Origin: Ectocarpus siliculosus
Taxonomy: Eukaryota > Sar > Phaeophyceae > Ectocarpales > Ectocarpaceae
Length of the DNA stretch: 64,000 bases
Reading direction: 5' to 3'
NCBI GenBank assembly: GCA_000310025.1
Contig: FN649742.1
Coordinates: 466,241-530,240 of the forward strand
Shown here: in pieces, positions 21,908 to 35,300 of the stretch
Numbering within the stretch: the first letter of the stretch is position 1
How the letters are laid out: each line of letters opens with the position of its first letter
Position numbers and translations under genes: made by a program
Notes under the pieces: generated by a model
Databases searched by the model: none
Told to the model about the DNA's origin: nothing
Seen by the model: only the letters and a program-made list of their open reading frames with translations

Positions 21908-24900
21908 ATGATAGCCAAGGACCCTGAGCTAGAGATGATGCGAGACGAGCTGGAGGATGTACGACGAGAGATCGGTTCGGTAATTGCCCAAATCGATACC
22001 GTCAGAGCAGATCTGAACGGCGAAGACAGGTGAGTTTTGTTTGCTTTGTTTCCCCTTTGGTTTGGTCGTTTTAGTTTGTGATGCGATGCAAAACCAACAG
22101 GTCAGCAGCAGTCGATGGCATTGCATCGTTAGGAAGCGGGCAGATGAACGCGTACATAACCAGGCGTTGATGCTCGTATGAGCAAACCACCCAACCAAGA
22201 TAGAGGAGGACGTGCTGTACTTTATGCCTCAGGTGTTGAACATTAGCGGCGATGTACTACATGTACATGGCATTGCAGAGGCAGTGCCCGAGGACACAAG
22301 AAGGATTCGTATACGCATACATACAACTCTCGCTGTTGCTCGCTGTTGCTGACATTAATGAAAAGAAGAGTTTATTTCGTTGGCGGTATGACGGAACATC
22401 CGAAAGCAGCACAAGCCCCGTAGTTCCAGAGGGAGCGCTTGCCCGAGCGCACAGCACAGGAAAAGCAATCAATTGTTGCCTGTGCGCACTTTCTGAAGGA
22501 GATGGACAGGCCAGCCGCCGTCCCGCATTTTTTTCCGAGCAGCAAGAGCAGAAGGGTTGTAATGTTGTAACACGCAAGTGTTTTTTTTCCCGCCGCGGTT
22601 CAACCGTTCATTCATTATTCATCCCGTGCGAAAGTCCCTGTTGACTGTTGACCAGCCAATCGAACACGTTGTTGAATGCAACCTACCGGTGGTCATGACA
22701 AACTATCATAGGAACCCTTCACACAAGCGTAGCGTAATAGTAGCTAGCGTTGCCCAAGCGACCGCCGTGTCGGGCCGTTGCCGCTGGCGGTGTATGCAGT
22801 TAAATGTTTTAACTTCATTCATCATGTTTTCTCTGTGTTTTTCGCATTTGTATGAAGTGACAACGCTGAGGACCCCGCGGGTGACCGTTGCGCCCGGTAA
22901 ACGACGCGCACCGTCGCTCCTACATGCGGACATGTATGTGCGGCTGGCTTCTGGTTCCCGAAAAGTAAACTTGGAATCTGTGCGACCCTGCCTCCCCAAC
23001 GTCTCGTTAGATTATTGCGGCAGTACCGATTCTGTTCTTGACACTATTTAGGTCTCGCCCGTGTGTATGATACAATATTGTTCGTTTTGTATTTTTGATC
23101 GTTTGCGCGTAAACTCTGCTGTGGAATGGTCTGCAATGGTTGATCTTGCTGGGTGTCCCCATGGGCAGGACGGTTGGTGGCGTCTTTATCCTATGATACC
23201 ATCATACAGCAGCGGTGCAGCAGTAGTGTCTTGGTTATTTTTTTTCATTGCTTCTGGGTGCATACAAGCAGATATCATCTTTCCAACCTTTCATCCACGC
23301 ACATCCTCAACTCAACAGCCAAAACTTTCGGGCAAATGTCGTGCGTTGTTTTCTGGTGCTCTTTCACCCCCACAACTCCTGTGGGTGGTGGGTATTCTAG
23401 TGCATATGCATACCGAGGCCTAACCGAGGTGCGCCGCCGGACCACGTGCGAAGTGTGCGTTGCGCCAATGTTTGTCCCACGTGTCTGTAAGAAGAATGTG
23501 CTGCTGAATTCTCCCGCGGCTACACATGCAACCCTGTTGCAAGCTTACAAATCAACAAATCTTAAAGCTTACGAGTAGAGGGACCCACGGCTTGGCTGTC
23601 CCGCTCTTTCTCGGTGAACTCTCTGTCCTTCCCGCGAAAAGCACGACACCGCTGCCGCTGTATGCTTTCAATACATTTCAACATGAAAGCACTTCTGACA
23701 AAGTATGCTGTGCCGCCCGCGCATCATGTTCAATACATGCGCATCCGCGATCGATGATGATACTGCTTCAACGGACGACTACTGCTGTAGCAGCTGTGGT
23801 ATCGAGTCCATGTGTTGCTGCTGTAAGCGGCGAGATCTCCGAAGGCTGGAGGACAGGCTGTGGCTCCGTCTCCACCAGCTGCAGGAAAAGGAGAACGAGC
23901 TCCACCGCCAGAGGACCGCCATCCTATCACAGCCACTCCTGCCAGGTGCGAACCGTTGAGCGTTGAATCATCTGTCCCGGCAAGAATTCCTACCTTGGTG
24001 CATACGCCACACTTGCCATGCCTACATGTATCTTGGATACAGCAGTGTCCGGGATGCCGTTTTCCGTTCTGTGGTTGGAAACAAAGGCCGAGCTGAGACG
24101 TGATCGCTCCGGAGACACCCATGTCTGACACAAACACGGGAGTATGCTAATGCCACGTGGGAATTCCAGCTCGCTCTGTTCGTGGCATCTTGAGAAACAT
24201 ATTGTAGGCGTTTCGTGGAACCGTCGGAACCAGCTCTTGTTGGACTTGAATTGAAGCCAAGGAATAAGAATAAGACGGGTGGTGTTGACGTGGACCCGTG
24301 TACGGTTGGTTGGTTGTATCGAAAGCACACTTGACTCGGCTCGTCTTCAGCCTCTCTTCCCGTAAGGACATGGCAACATGTGCTGCCGTGCCGTGCGCGG
24401 CAATGAACACTTTTTACACAGACTCGGATGACAAACAACAACTGCTGGGAGTGTCCTACAGCAGGATATATGCACACTCAGCAGTAGCAGTATTGTAGCA
24501 GTACTGCCCCGTTGTTGAGAAAGATGTGCTATCTGTTGCGATTAGTCGACTCTAACAACTTTCTGAAACAAATGCAAAGAAATTGCGGTTACAAAGACAC
24601 GCGGTTCAATGTTGGATCCTGCACAACTTGTCCCTCAGGAAGTTACAGAGTTGGTGTACACTACTGCTGTACCAGTACATCCGCTAGACGGTGGCGACGA
24701 AATAACGAATTACAAACTGAACCTCGACCCCGAAATTGGCGATTACTGCTGGATGCATATGCGTACGTGTTTCCGTTTCTTCATCAACGGTCCGGTGGAC
24801 ACAACATGAGGGTCGGTCCAACGGTGCATATTTATGAACAGTACAGCAGTACGTTTCAACCGCCGATAACGCACCAGTCACCGACGCACTGGGTGTCATG

Positions 24901-27090
24901 CGTGACCTGTGTTGGCAATTTCGGTATCCTGCAACTGGCCAAGATGGCATCGAGACGGCTGCAATACATACATACAACATACCGCGATACCAGCACCTGC
25001 CCACCTCCAGCCTTGATACAAGTACTCCTTACCTCTTCCCGTGGTCTCTGTCGAGCGCTTGTTGTGTGCGTTCAGTTTGCAGCATCAGATATATTGTAGA
25101 ATATATACGCGTTCATCAACTTGGGTACCGCCAGTGTGCTCAAGGGTTGTCGCCTCCAATATGGCATCCCACCGGTACACCGCCCCTGCCTGTTTTCCAG
25201 TCCCAGCCACTGGGGCAAATACTTGGCACAGAAACATTTTTGAGAGATTACCGAAAGGGCAAGTATGCATACGTAAGATCTGCCATGTAGGATACCTATA
25301 GTGTGTAGACTGCTGTGGCTTCTTCGTCCTCCGCCCTCCCGGAGCCATTGATCAGCAAATTGTTTTCCCGGTCATTGAAGGCTAGGGCCCTTGACTCTAT
25401 TTTGGGAACCTGTTGGCGCGGTTAGCGCAGATGATACGTGCAACGAACAAGGGCCGCGGACGGGGGAGGCGAAACATATTACTACTGCTGCTTGACCCTA
25501 CAGCCATAGCTACTGCTGTAAGTTTAGCCAAAGTTACACACGGACAGGCTATGGCACACGCACTTGAGATGTCTTGTGAATGTAAATGTATGCACCCGGC
25601 TTCAACGCTTTGTGCAGAAAGTTCAAACGTCAGCGCTTTCCGACTTGAACCTTAATCTACGTTTTTCTTTTCTGCTGTACACCAGCTAAAGAGCTCTTGG
25701 TATGCGTTTTACGCCTGCAGCTTTTCCTCTCATTTACCCGTTGCGGAGGTTGAGTAAGACCAAAACATCGGATGTATGCTGTACGTAAAAAAGTGACTTC
25801 CAACTTTCCCCCACCGCCGGGTATGTGTATGTTACAGCCCGCGACGTTCTCCTCCCGAGCGCTCTATTGTTCTCGAGCGCAACGCACGCAGAAGCTCCTC
25901 GCCATCTGACTTGTACATGTCTTGGAAGACACCGGCATCGCATGCCGCTGCAAACCAAGCCTACAGCAAAGGACCGTAGTGCCTGCAAAGTTTTCCCGCG
26001 ATCCGTGCCCGGGACGTGGGTGTGCTCCGAACAGCAATGCCGCTTGATGTGTTCCGCGAGTTGTTTTCTGTCTCCCTCTGCCAAGCACACGGCAGAGGTA
26101 CAATATGTAGCAGCACACAGCCAGAAAACATAAACTCATGGCTTGGCTACGCGGGCACGTGACCGTTGTGCCGAATCGATATTGATCGCCGAGGTTTCCG
26201 TTCTCTCGCGGTTAAATCGTTTGTCAGATGTCCTGGGGAAAGGGAACATCCAACAACGTGTTGGTGACACAAGCACACAGCAGTTCTCCAACTAACCTCT
26301 TGTCTCTTGATTGCCGAAGTGTGTGTACTCCGGAAGTACCCACCGACCGTACCACGTACAGTACGTACAGATGTTCAGACCTACGGTTGAATGGTACAAG
26401 TACCTTTACGAAGCCGGGATTGATCGTGCCTACTGTTTGAGTGTTCGCCAAACCAGGCAGGCATTGCTACTGTATGCAGAGTAGCGCGGAGCACGGCCAG
26501 GCTGGGAGGAGAGGATTAAAATTGATGTATGCATACCATGCGGGCCGCGACCTGGTGTTCGATCCGTGCTTCTGAAATGTATCTTATGTATGCATGCATA
26601 CGTCTATCCTCCCCCTCCCTCTAACTTGTTGGGACTTTCACAAGCGTACAGGGAACCCCGATTCGACCCGTCGAACCAACCGCTTCCCTCTGTTCTTCTC
26701 CCGGCATAACTTGTAGGTGTAGGTGTGTCATGCCCGACAGGCAGAGGCACCTCCGGAGGCGACCCGCTATCACCATCACCATCGCTACTGCGACAGCAAC
26801 CTCCCCCGGTATCACCAGAGGCTCCAGATTCTCCACCCTGGCAGCAGCAGCAGCAGCAGCAGTGCCCCCTGCTTCCGGACCGACGTCGGTTGGTGTCTAC
26901 CTCAACGGCAGAGAATCACGTGGCGTTGCCCCCGCGAGGCAGTGCTTCAGAAGCGGGGGCGGCTCCTGCTCCGCGGATGGTTCAGGCGTCCAGCCAGCGG
27001 CAACCCGTTCCGGCCACACGGCCGACAAGTCTTCGGAGAAGACCCTGCAGGCCGGGCTCTGCAGAGGACACGGGTTCTGGTGCAGAGTGA
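21908..27090 (+). CDS. Short coiled-coil protein with Pro/Gln/Ser-rich C-terminus, hypothetical
   Basis: Three exons, 21908-22029, 23845-23945 and 26741-27090, join in phase (2 then 1) to a 190-residue frame ending at TGA. Exon 1 starts MIAKDPELEMMRDELEDV. Exons 1 and 2 make one continuous, highly charged helix with heptad-like Leu spacing (RLEDRLWLRLHQLQEKENEL), so residues 1 to about 70 should form a coiled coil. Exon 3 is disordered: Pro/Ser-rich with a seven-Gln run, ending GSGAE. Introns are long (1.8 and 2.8 kb). The frame closes across both junctions, and exon 1 has a good GTGAGT donor. An extra exon inside intron 2 (an open frame lies near 24609-24809) cannot be excluded. I recognise no family. 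The head-to-head position with MCM5 hints at co-expression only. Confidence 0.6.
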
Positions 27091-29309
27091 TTCAACGGTT
27101 AGAGACATGCTGGAATTCCGGCGTTGATTTGATGGAGCTGCTGTCTTCTCTTTGAGGTATCATACCCTACACTGTGTGGCATTGCCTCCTGTGTATGTTG
27201 TCCTCGCCGCCGTTTTACAGGACAAAATTGATGTTGAAATGAGTGCTCTCGACGGTGGATTCAAAATGACATGGCTGTTGACGCGTGGGCTAGACATAGT
27301 AATGCTGTATACTGTACACACAGACGATGGGAAAACGAAACAGGGGGTGGGTGTCGCGGTGAGGTACTAAAGTACATACGGCGAAGAGAGTTTGGCCGTT
27401 GACTTGCTCACGATGAGGAAGACCTTAGATTTGTGGATTTTTTTTTTTTTGTGGTTCGGAAATTTAGATTTGTCTTCGTGCGGAGCGCTGAAGGTCGAGT
27501 GGGTGGCGGTCGACTATCGAGCCACGATATTCAATGCGGTGCTGTTTTAGCGCCTGTGCGCACCTGGCCTGGTGTATCGCTGCACAATTGTTGTATCGAG
27601 GGCTTGTCCCGGTTGGGGGGGGAGTATTCTGTTTGCTCCACCGGCGTTTCTTGAGGCTAATTGTCCTCGTGTAGTTGGTTTGCGTGTTTGGCGTTAGGTG
27701 TGTATGTGCCTCGTGCCTCGTCTTGTGTGCCCCGTCGTGTGTTCGATGGCCTCGTGTACATGTGCTCAGCCGTTTTTTGTTTTTTGTTTTTTGGCGTGTT
27801 GTATTGTTGTCTTCAAGAATGTTTCGTGATGTACAATATAACGGCAGCTTGGCGTCCGGTGGGCGCTCTCTCCTACCAAGTCGATCTACGTCCGCTTGGA
27901 GATATCATCGTGGTTGGTTTGCCATCGCTCTATTGTTTGGTAGATGAGCCTCCGGATCGCTCCGAAGACCACCACGTTTGTTGTCCGGCTTGAGGTTTAT
28001 TTCGTAACAGTTAAGCATAGCTCAAGATGTTTATGGTGCGTGTGTACAAATAATATTTGGTCCGGCCTGCCTGACTCGTGTATATTTTAGGTTGGGATGT
28101 TGCTTCTGTTGTATTAGTGTCATGTCACAAGATTTTTGTTTCGAGCATCTGGTGTTATCTATACAATACAGCTTGGTCAGTCGAGCTTTGAACAAGGCCT
28201 CCCACTAATAGTCGTCTGAAGGAGGCGTCGAGCTGACAATGATGGATGGAAGTTCAGTCTGCCCACCACGCATGGAGAAACACCCCCGATCTTTTAGCGA
28301 AATGCAGCTCTATTTTAGTGGAGCACCAACAGCTGTAGACGTCGAGTTCACTTGACAAAATCGTTCAATCTGCCCAGAGATGTTGCGTGCAAAGCGGCCA
28401 GGCAGAATTCTACAACCGTCTCCCCGAGGTTCGCGTGACGCCTACTTAAAAAACGTCTCTTCATTAATCACGCATTCACTTCATTAGAGAGTAGAAAACA
28501 ACAACAACGTGTGGCTCTCGACTCGAAAAATAGTACCACCGAAAAAAAAAAACGTCCTGTTATTGCGGCGCCTGCTGCTACCACGTGCTGTAATGGAAAG
28601 GAGTCACCCACTCGTGGAACGGCACTCTACTCTACTTGAAATAGCATCCGAGGAGCAAAGAAATAGCGAACGAATGCTTGCTGTGCTGCTGCTGCACGCA
28701 GTGGAATGTCACCCGTTGCTAGGGTGATTCGTCGCATGTGTTGAGAACCGTTAGTCCTGTCTAGACTCCCCCCCACTATCTGTAAGCTGCAGTACATTGG
28801 CATTACCCCCCCGCCCCCCCCCCCCCTCAACCGTCAACCGCACACACACATGCACTGCTCGCTCTCTTCACACTTGTCTTTCATGTGGACGGTGTTGGAT
28901 AGCTTTCCAACCGCAACGTGTTCAGGTGGAGACGAAAGGATGCTCGCTGCTCGACGTGACCACACCCGCCAAGAAACATCATCCCAAGATCATTATCATC
29001 CCTTCTTTCCTACACTACCCACTCTCCAGGCGGCAGGCACCCTGTGGCATTCCTGCAAAAGCAACCCCATATCCGTCTACGCACGAACCGAACGAGCATA
29101 CGCTCCGAAACTCCTGCACAAAAAGGCTACCCTCCGTCTACAACTGCTGTAGATGGTACCCAAGATGGTGTTGCATCCCGCATCGCGGCAACGCCTGTCA
29201 TGTCAGTCATGAGAGTGACTTTCATCAGTCACACCACAAAGGGTCGAGCCCGTGTCCGTCTACGCTACCCTCCAGAAGCTGTCTACCCGATGCGATATGA
29301 GCTCTTAGC
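27091..29309. other. Convergent intergenic region, 3' UTRs likely, no gene seen
   Basis: This lies between the stop codons of the plus-strand coiled-coil gene and minus-strand SEC63. The left part (about 27430-28150) is T/G-rich on the plus strand and has no domain-like open frame. A C run lies near 28806-28827. Open frames here are short and show no splice-compatible extension. Confidence 0.45.
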
Positions 29310-32300
29310 TTAGTCGTCTTCCTCGTCGCTGGAAAGAAACAAGAGCAACAAGAACAAGGGTAGGTGGACAACGGGGCGAAGCATACGTGCGTGAACGGCG
29401 GGAGCAGGGAAGAGAAGCAAAGAGAGCTTCACACTTGTATGCTCAACAGTTTGGGCCTGACCGATATCAGTATTGGCGGGACGAGCTTCACCATGGTATA
29501 TTTCTTCCGCACACCCGAAACCGTGCAAAATCGTCAACCTAAATGCAGAAACAAGCACTTTTACTCGATTCGGATCTTCGACGTCATGGGTATCGGCGCT
29601 TCGTTTAACAAGATTGATCACGGACTTGGCTTGCCGGAGGGCACCGATGTTCGTCACCGGGTTGTTGGTTAGCCAGAGCCACCAGGATCGGGGGCGTCAC
29701 GGCAGTGCTATACATACCTCTAGGCACCACAAGAGGCCCTGGACAGGAGCGCTATGAACCACGTGTTTGCGGCAAGGGTGGAAAAGGAGACGTTTATCTA
29801 ACTACCATACCACCGAAGAGGCTCTACGGCAACTCAAATTTGTCCCGCAATCGAACCATAACAGAGGCAGCCGCAGCACACGACGACGAATAAATAAGCA
29901 GCATGGTGGGAGGGTCGACATACCCCTGCCCGTGCGCGTACAGGTCGACCCTCCGACCACGTGCACGCCACGCACCTCTCGTCTTCGCTGTCACTGCCGC
30001 TGCCACTGCTGTCGCCTTCCTCCCCGTCCCCGATCGTTTTTTGTGCTCCCCCGTCCTGGCAACGGATCGAGTACACGATACAGCAGACAAAGACACCGCC
30101 CGGATGGTCATACGAAGCGAGGGCAGACGGGTGTGAATCAGAGATAAATCCAAGGGAGGCCAAGGCAAGCAGGTACATGGCATCACGGCATACTCAGTAG
30201 TCGGCATCGATGCAGCGCGGTGTAGCCGAACACGAGGCGAAACTGAGGACGTGACAAGGGTGGCAAGATTTAGTCAAGGAGAGCAGACGAAAAATCTTCC
30301 TCGCAACGCACACAAATGTCTTCCTCGCACGTGTGTGTTTTTCAGTCTCAGATGTTCGCGCAGTCCGTTGTGCCCCTCTGCCCCTTTTCGCGCGCAGAAG
30401 CAACGTGTGAATTCCTTCGCATACCGTATCCCCACGCCCGTGTTTCGCTACACGTTGCCTCTCCGATGTCCGCTCCAACCCTACCTAGAACATAGATGAG
30501 GTAGCGACGTTCTACTCATCGACTCATGCCCATCCCATCATTCCACATGGCGGGCAACACAACGAGAACTGGCCGAGTCAGATAGAAAAATGGTTGAAGT
30601 TCCTACAACAAAAAAACACGCCCTGGGAGCAAAGTGAGTATTGACAATGAGCATGTAGCCTCGGAAAGTTTTCAAGCGTTGCAACCAACACTCGCCATGT
30701 CCTCTCTTGCTCTTGCTCTTCTCTTTTCTTCTGTTCTCACCTCATCCTCGCTGTCAGTCTCGTCGTCGTACGCCTGCATGACCTGCTCGAACAGCGTCGG
30801 CTCGTTGTCCAGCTCAAGGTCGTCCGGGTGGGGCTCGTACTGCGGGAGGTTGGCGGCGCTAACCACCTCGAACTTCACGGCGTGCTCCTGGTCCAGGCCT
30901 ACGTAGCTGTCGCTCTTCACGAACACGTCCAGCTTCACGGTGCCCGGCTTGTTCGGCGCCATCATCTTTACCTGTCGTTTTTTATTACGGACGGTGGATT
31001 GAACGGGTCGCAGTATAATATAGGTAGCACCGTCCATCCAGAGTCAGGCTCCAACTATACCAGCAAAAACGGATTGGGCAACAAGCACTTGTTGCATGGC
31101 CAGCACTGGTATCATGCTCGTCACGGGTCGAGAACCGACCTCATGTCACACACACGGCCACACAATGCCCCTACCCCATGTAGTACACACGCAATGCACA
31201 GCAGTAACTCTGACACGCACCTCCTTGGATACAACGCGGCCGTTGTCTGCGATGCGCTCGAAGCTGAAGATGGTCTTGCGGTTGATGTCCCCGACCAACA
31301 CCCACCACCCCTCATCGGCGAAGACAGGGTACTTAGGGGCGTACACCGGCGGCACCTTGCTTCCGTCTTCCACGTTGTTGCGGGTGAGAGTCACCTTCAT
31401 GTTTCGTTTCGTTTCGTTTCGTTTCGTTACCAACCGAGGAGGAGGGAGGGGCACGGAGAGTGTGAATGCGACAGAGGTTGGTTTTACACGCAACAGAGGA
31501 AGAGATCGACAGATCCAGAGAGAGAGAGAGAGAGAAAGGCAGGTTTCTATGGAAGGGAAGGGAAGGGAAGGGAAGGGAATGAAGTCACTATTATACCCAT
31601 TTCGTGCCGTCAGCTAGCCAAAAGCCCGTGTCATAGTAGGCTTGCTGCTCTCTGCAACGACAAAAAACGATACTTTTGGTATTCGTGATACACCCCCCAC
31701 CACCGTCGCCCGTGTCCCCTGCACTACGTCTCTCTCTCGCGACTCCGTTCAGGTCAAAAACGTCCATGCAAATATCGTTCGTGGTTCCTCTTGACCATCT
31801 TACGTAAAAACTCAGGTTAACGATAGGGCAGTACAAAATCTGAGTTCCACAGACTATCTGGCACCCGTTGAACCTCTCCCTATAGGGGTTCGTGTACGGT
31901 ACATATTGCTCAAGCTTGAGCACTTGGGCTCTCACACCTTGATGGTAACCAAGTCGTTCTCCGCAATCTCCGACTCGTCCTCGACGAAGATGTCGACCTG
32001 CACGGTTACGTCCGGGATGATGGAACACACGCGGTGCACCTCCTCCTGCTGCTCCGGCGTAAGCTCGTCCAAACCCTAAATACACCACAACACAGCAAGA
32101 CACCAGGGTGGCAGCGGCACCGTAGGGTGGGATGAGTAGAGTCTTGGGGGGTAGGGCGGCCATAGATGCAGTGAAGGTGGCGGGTAGCCCTACTAGGCCC
32201 ATTCTGGTCCTGTTCTTCTTAAGTATGCTCGTTGGTTCTGCTACTTGTTGGCCGTCATGCCCTCAAATATGCTCGTTATTTTGGGCCAGTTTCGCTCTTC

Positions 32301-35300
32301 TATGCTACTTTCGGGTGGTTAATTTATGCACTCACGCCTCACGTCTTACGTCTGCTTGTTTTCCCGTCAACGGCCAGGTGTGCTCATAAATGCCATTCTT
32401 GGGTGAGTATATCCTCACTTATGCCTCTTTTGGCCAAATGCACTTTTTCCTCCTTTGCTTCCTAGATGTCTGCTCGGTGCCTTATCGACCCCCCACTTAA
32501 TCCCCCAGTGCATTGAAGTGTCTCAAAGCCCCAAGTCATGCCCACATATTCCCTTATTGAGCGACCTCCTGCACATCTTGGAGCCTAAACGCTAGTAGCA
32601 AAGTAGCATATGGCATATCTGCTCTTTTCCATGCTTGTTGTGCTCCAGGAACAGGCTGTTGTGCTCGAGCAGATGTTTGAAGTGGTTCTGCTTATGCCTA
32701 TGCTGCTTATGGCCAAATCTGCTCTTTCTTCTGAAAGCAGAATGGGCCTAGGCCTAAATGGCGGGACAGCAGCATGGCCAATAGTGGTCTCTTATTCTAC
32801 TATTGGTATGTTAGTAGTAGTACATTTCAGAAGCATGCCTCAAGCAGATCTGATGATCGGCGACGGCCCCAGGATACACACGTGAGCATACCAAACCAAC
32901 CCTTTGGCGAGCGCAGCCGTCGCGGGATGAAAGGAAAAAGTAAAAGGCGATTCCAAAAAAGTTGGAGGAGGGGGTTGTGCCGAATATGGATACCGAAGCG
33001 CTGGCAAAAGCTCGCGCAGAGATAACGTATGACCTACCAAGATGACCCATGTTCTATGTGGATAAGTCTTGTTTGTGTATTACTACCTTGCGCTCCTCTC
33101 GCGGCAGCTTGATGTACTGCGCGATCCCCTTGACGGCGGGCTTGCCAGGCACGCTGGTGGTACAGATGGTCCTCGCCTCCGCTTCCCCGATGTGCGGTAG
33201 CTGCAAGCGGGACACGGCATATCCGGAACCGAATCAAGAACAAGGTAAAAACAGACAACGGGCAACAAAACCGGCATGATGAGGGCGAACAGACGGCAGC
33301 CGGGATCACAGCAAACGTGATAGACCTTAACCAACAGCAGACCGAACAGCTGACCAATAACGGTTGGTGTTAACTGGGTGAGAGCAACATAAAGCAGCGC
33401 GGGGCGATAAAAAGGCCGACATCGCCGGGACGAGGGTCAAACCTCACCCTCATATACCCATATCAACGCCTTCAGAAAATGCTTGTGACTACGAAACTTT
33501 CGATTCGTATTCTACGTTTAGCATCAACCGTGTTGGCCAGTTTTGCCTCGTGACTCGTGACGCGAGAATACTGTACTATACAATCCCACAACTCTTTTCG
33601 ACGTCGGTGGGAGATGTAACGTTTTGCCGGCAACTCTCAGCTTCATGCTGCATGATGACTTCACGCTCGCGGACAGCAACACACCCTTCCGCAAAGCTAC
33701 ACATCGCCAGTCGAGCATGCGCGTGGGCGCGATCACCAGTAGCGTACATGGCGCGAGGATTGGCGCCAAGGAGACGCAAGCAAGCATCAACCAGCACCAA
33801 ATAACGGTCACCCCCAAGGGTTGCTTGCCCCCAGGCGAGAAGATGAAACAACTCGCTCAGCACAGTTCACCTCTGCACCTTCAGCCCTCTGCACCTATCC
33901 GCCTACTCCATGCATACAAATCTGTACCTGGAGCAATGTGTTGTCAGAGAGCCAGAGGCCTTGGTGGATGTACTGGCTGAAGTTGATCACGTAGATCGTA
34001 GTGTTCAACCATCGGCGGCTGCAAGCTAGCTCGATCATAGCCTCGATCAGGTCTGGAGTCTTGATCAGCATAGTGTCCAGGTTCTGATAAAACGAAAAAA
34101 CGAGGAACAGGTAACAAAAAGTTCAATCATCATGAAAAAAAAAGACGAAATATTTGTGTCTAAATAGTGGTTGTGTCATCCCCATCCCCTCGTCGCCTTG
34201 GGGGGGAAACCTGATGCGCCTCCTCCTGGCTATGTGCAGCTTAGCGAGAGCCTTACGATAATCTGCAGCGTCTCACCGTCTTCGTGTTACGGATGGAGAA
34301 CCATTGTAGGAGTAGCACAAGAATCTTCATCGCATCAAATACGCGGTAAAACTTTGGTTCTCCCGACCGATACCCTCCCACTATCCAATCTCAACACACG
34401 GCACCTAAACGCCGGTGTCAAGTACAACACTGAAGAGGTACCAGCATACGTCTCACTTCATGCCCATATTGCTGTCACACGGCGATACTTTTCGATGCCT
34501 CAACTCCAAACAAGTAGATCACTGGGATCTACCGTCTGTACCAAGTGCTGAACGCTCTATTCTATATGCATCCAATTCATCCTCACCTTCTTGAGCTCAG
34601 GGCTCATCGGCTTCTGCGCGAGGTGCGCGAAGACTTGAACGGCTCCCTTTTGGATGACGGGATGGTCGTACTTAGGCTTGGGCATCAACGTGCTTTCCTG
34701 CTCGTGTGGGTGATCGTTGCAGAGTGTCGAGGTCAAAACAAGGGAGGATGGGGCAGAGAGCTCAACTTCAGATGGTTGCTCTCCGTGGATTTACGTAACA
34801 ATAGTAATACATACTGGTAGTGGTTACAAAACATCAAAGCAACGATCCAAAGGCTAAAAGAAAGAAGTCTATCGATAAGGTATGCGCACAATTGGGACCG
34901 ATCCACGACAGGCGAAAAAACAAACAATACGGCAAAGAGCGATCGACCCGCTTAATCCGGCAAAAAAAAACAAACGAAAGTGATGGCGATGGTGAGAAAG
35001 CACAGCCATGACGGAGAACATGCCTAGTCGTCGAGAACGAGGGACAGAGGCAGTGAGAACAGCACGCGGGGACAGGACACAAGGCCAGAGGCGATGCACT
35101 CACTACTAACCGCGATGCAGCAGCTCAACATTACGGAAACCAGAGGTGCGCGCACAAAACAAAACCAAATCAATGGCTGGCAAGGGTAGCGAGTGGTATG
35201 CATACGGTACAAGATGGTTGCCGAGGGACGAGTCATGCCATCATACCATGCCATGCCACGTCCAACGAGATACGAGATGGTGTCGCGCCTCAACCCCTAA

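Noticed and set aside
24609-24809. Open frame LDPAQLVPQEVTELVY as an extra exon of the coiled-coil gene
   Set aside because: No acceptor and donor pair keeps phase with exons 2 and 3, while those two join directly.
25427-25500. tRNA-like start GCGCGGTTAGCGCAGATGATACG
   Set aside because: It resembles an A box, but there is no GGTTCGAATCC-type B box or closing acceptor stem at a proper distance.
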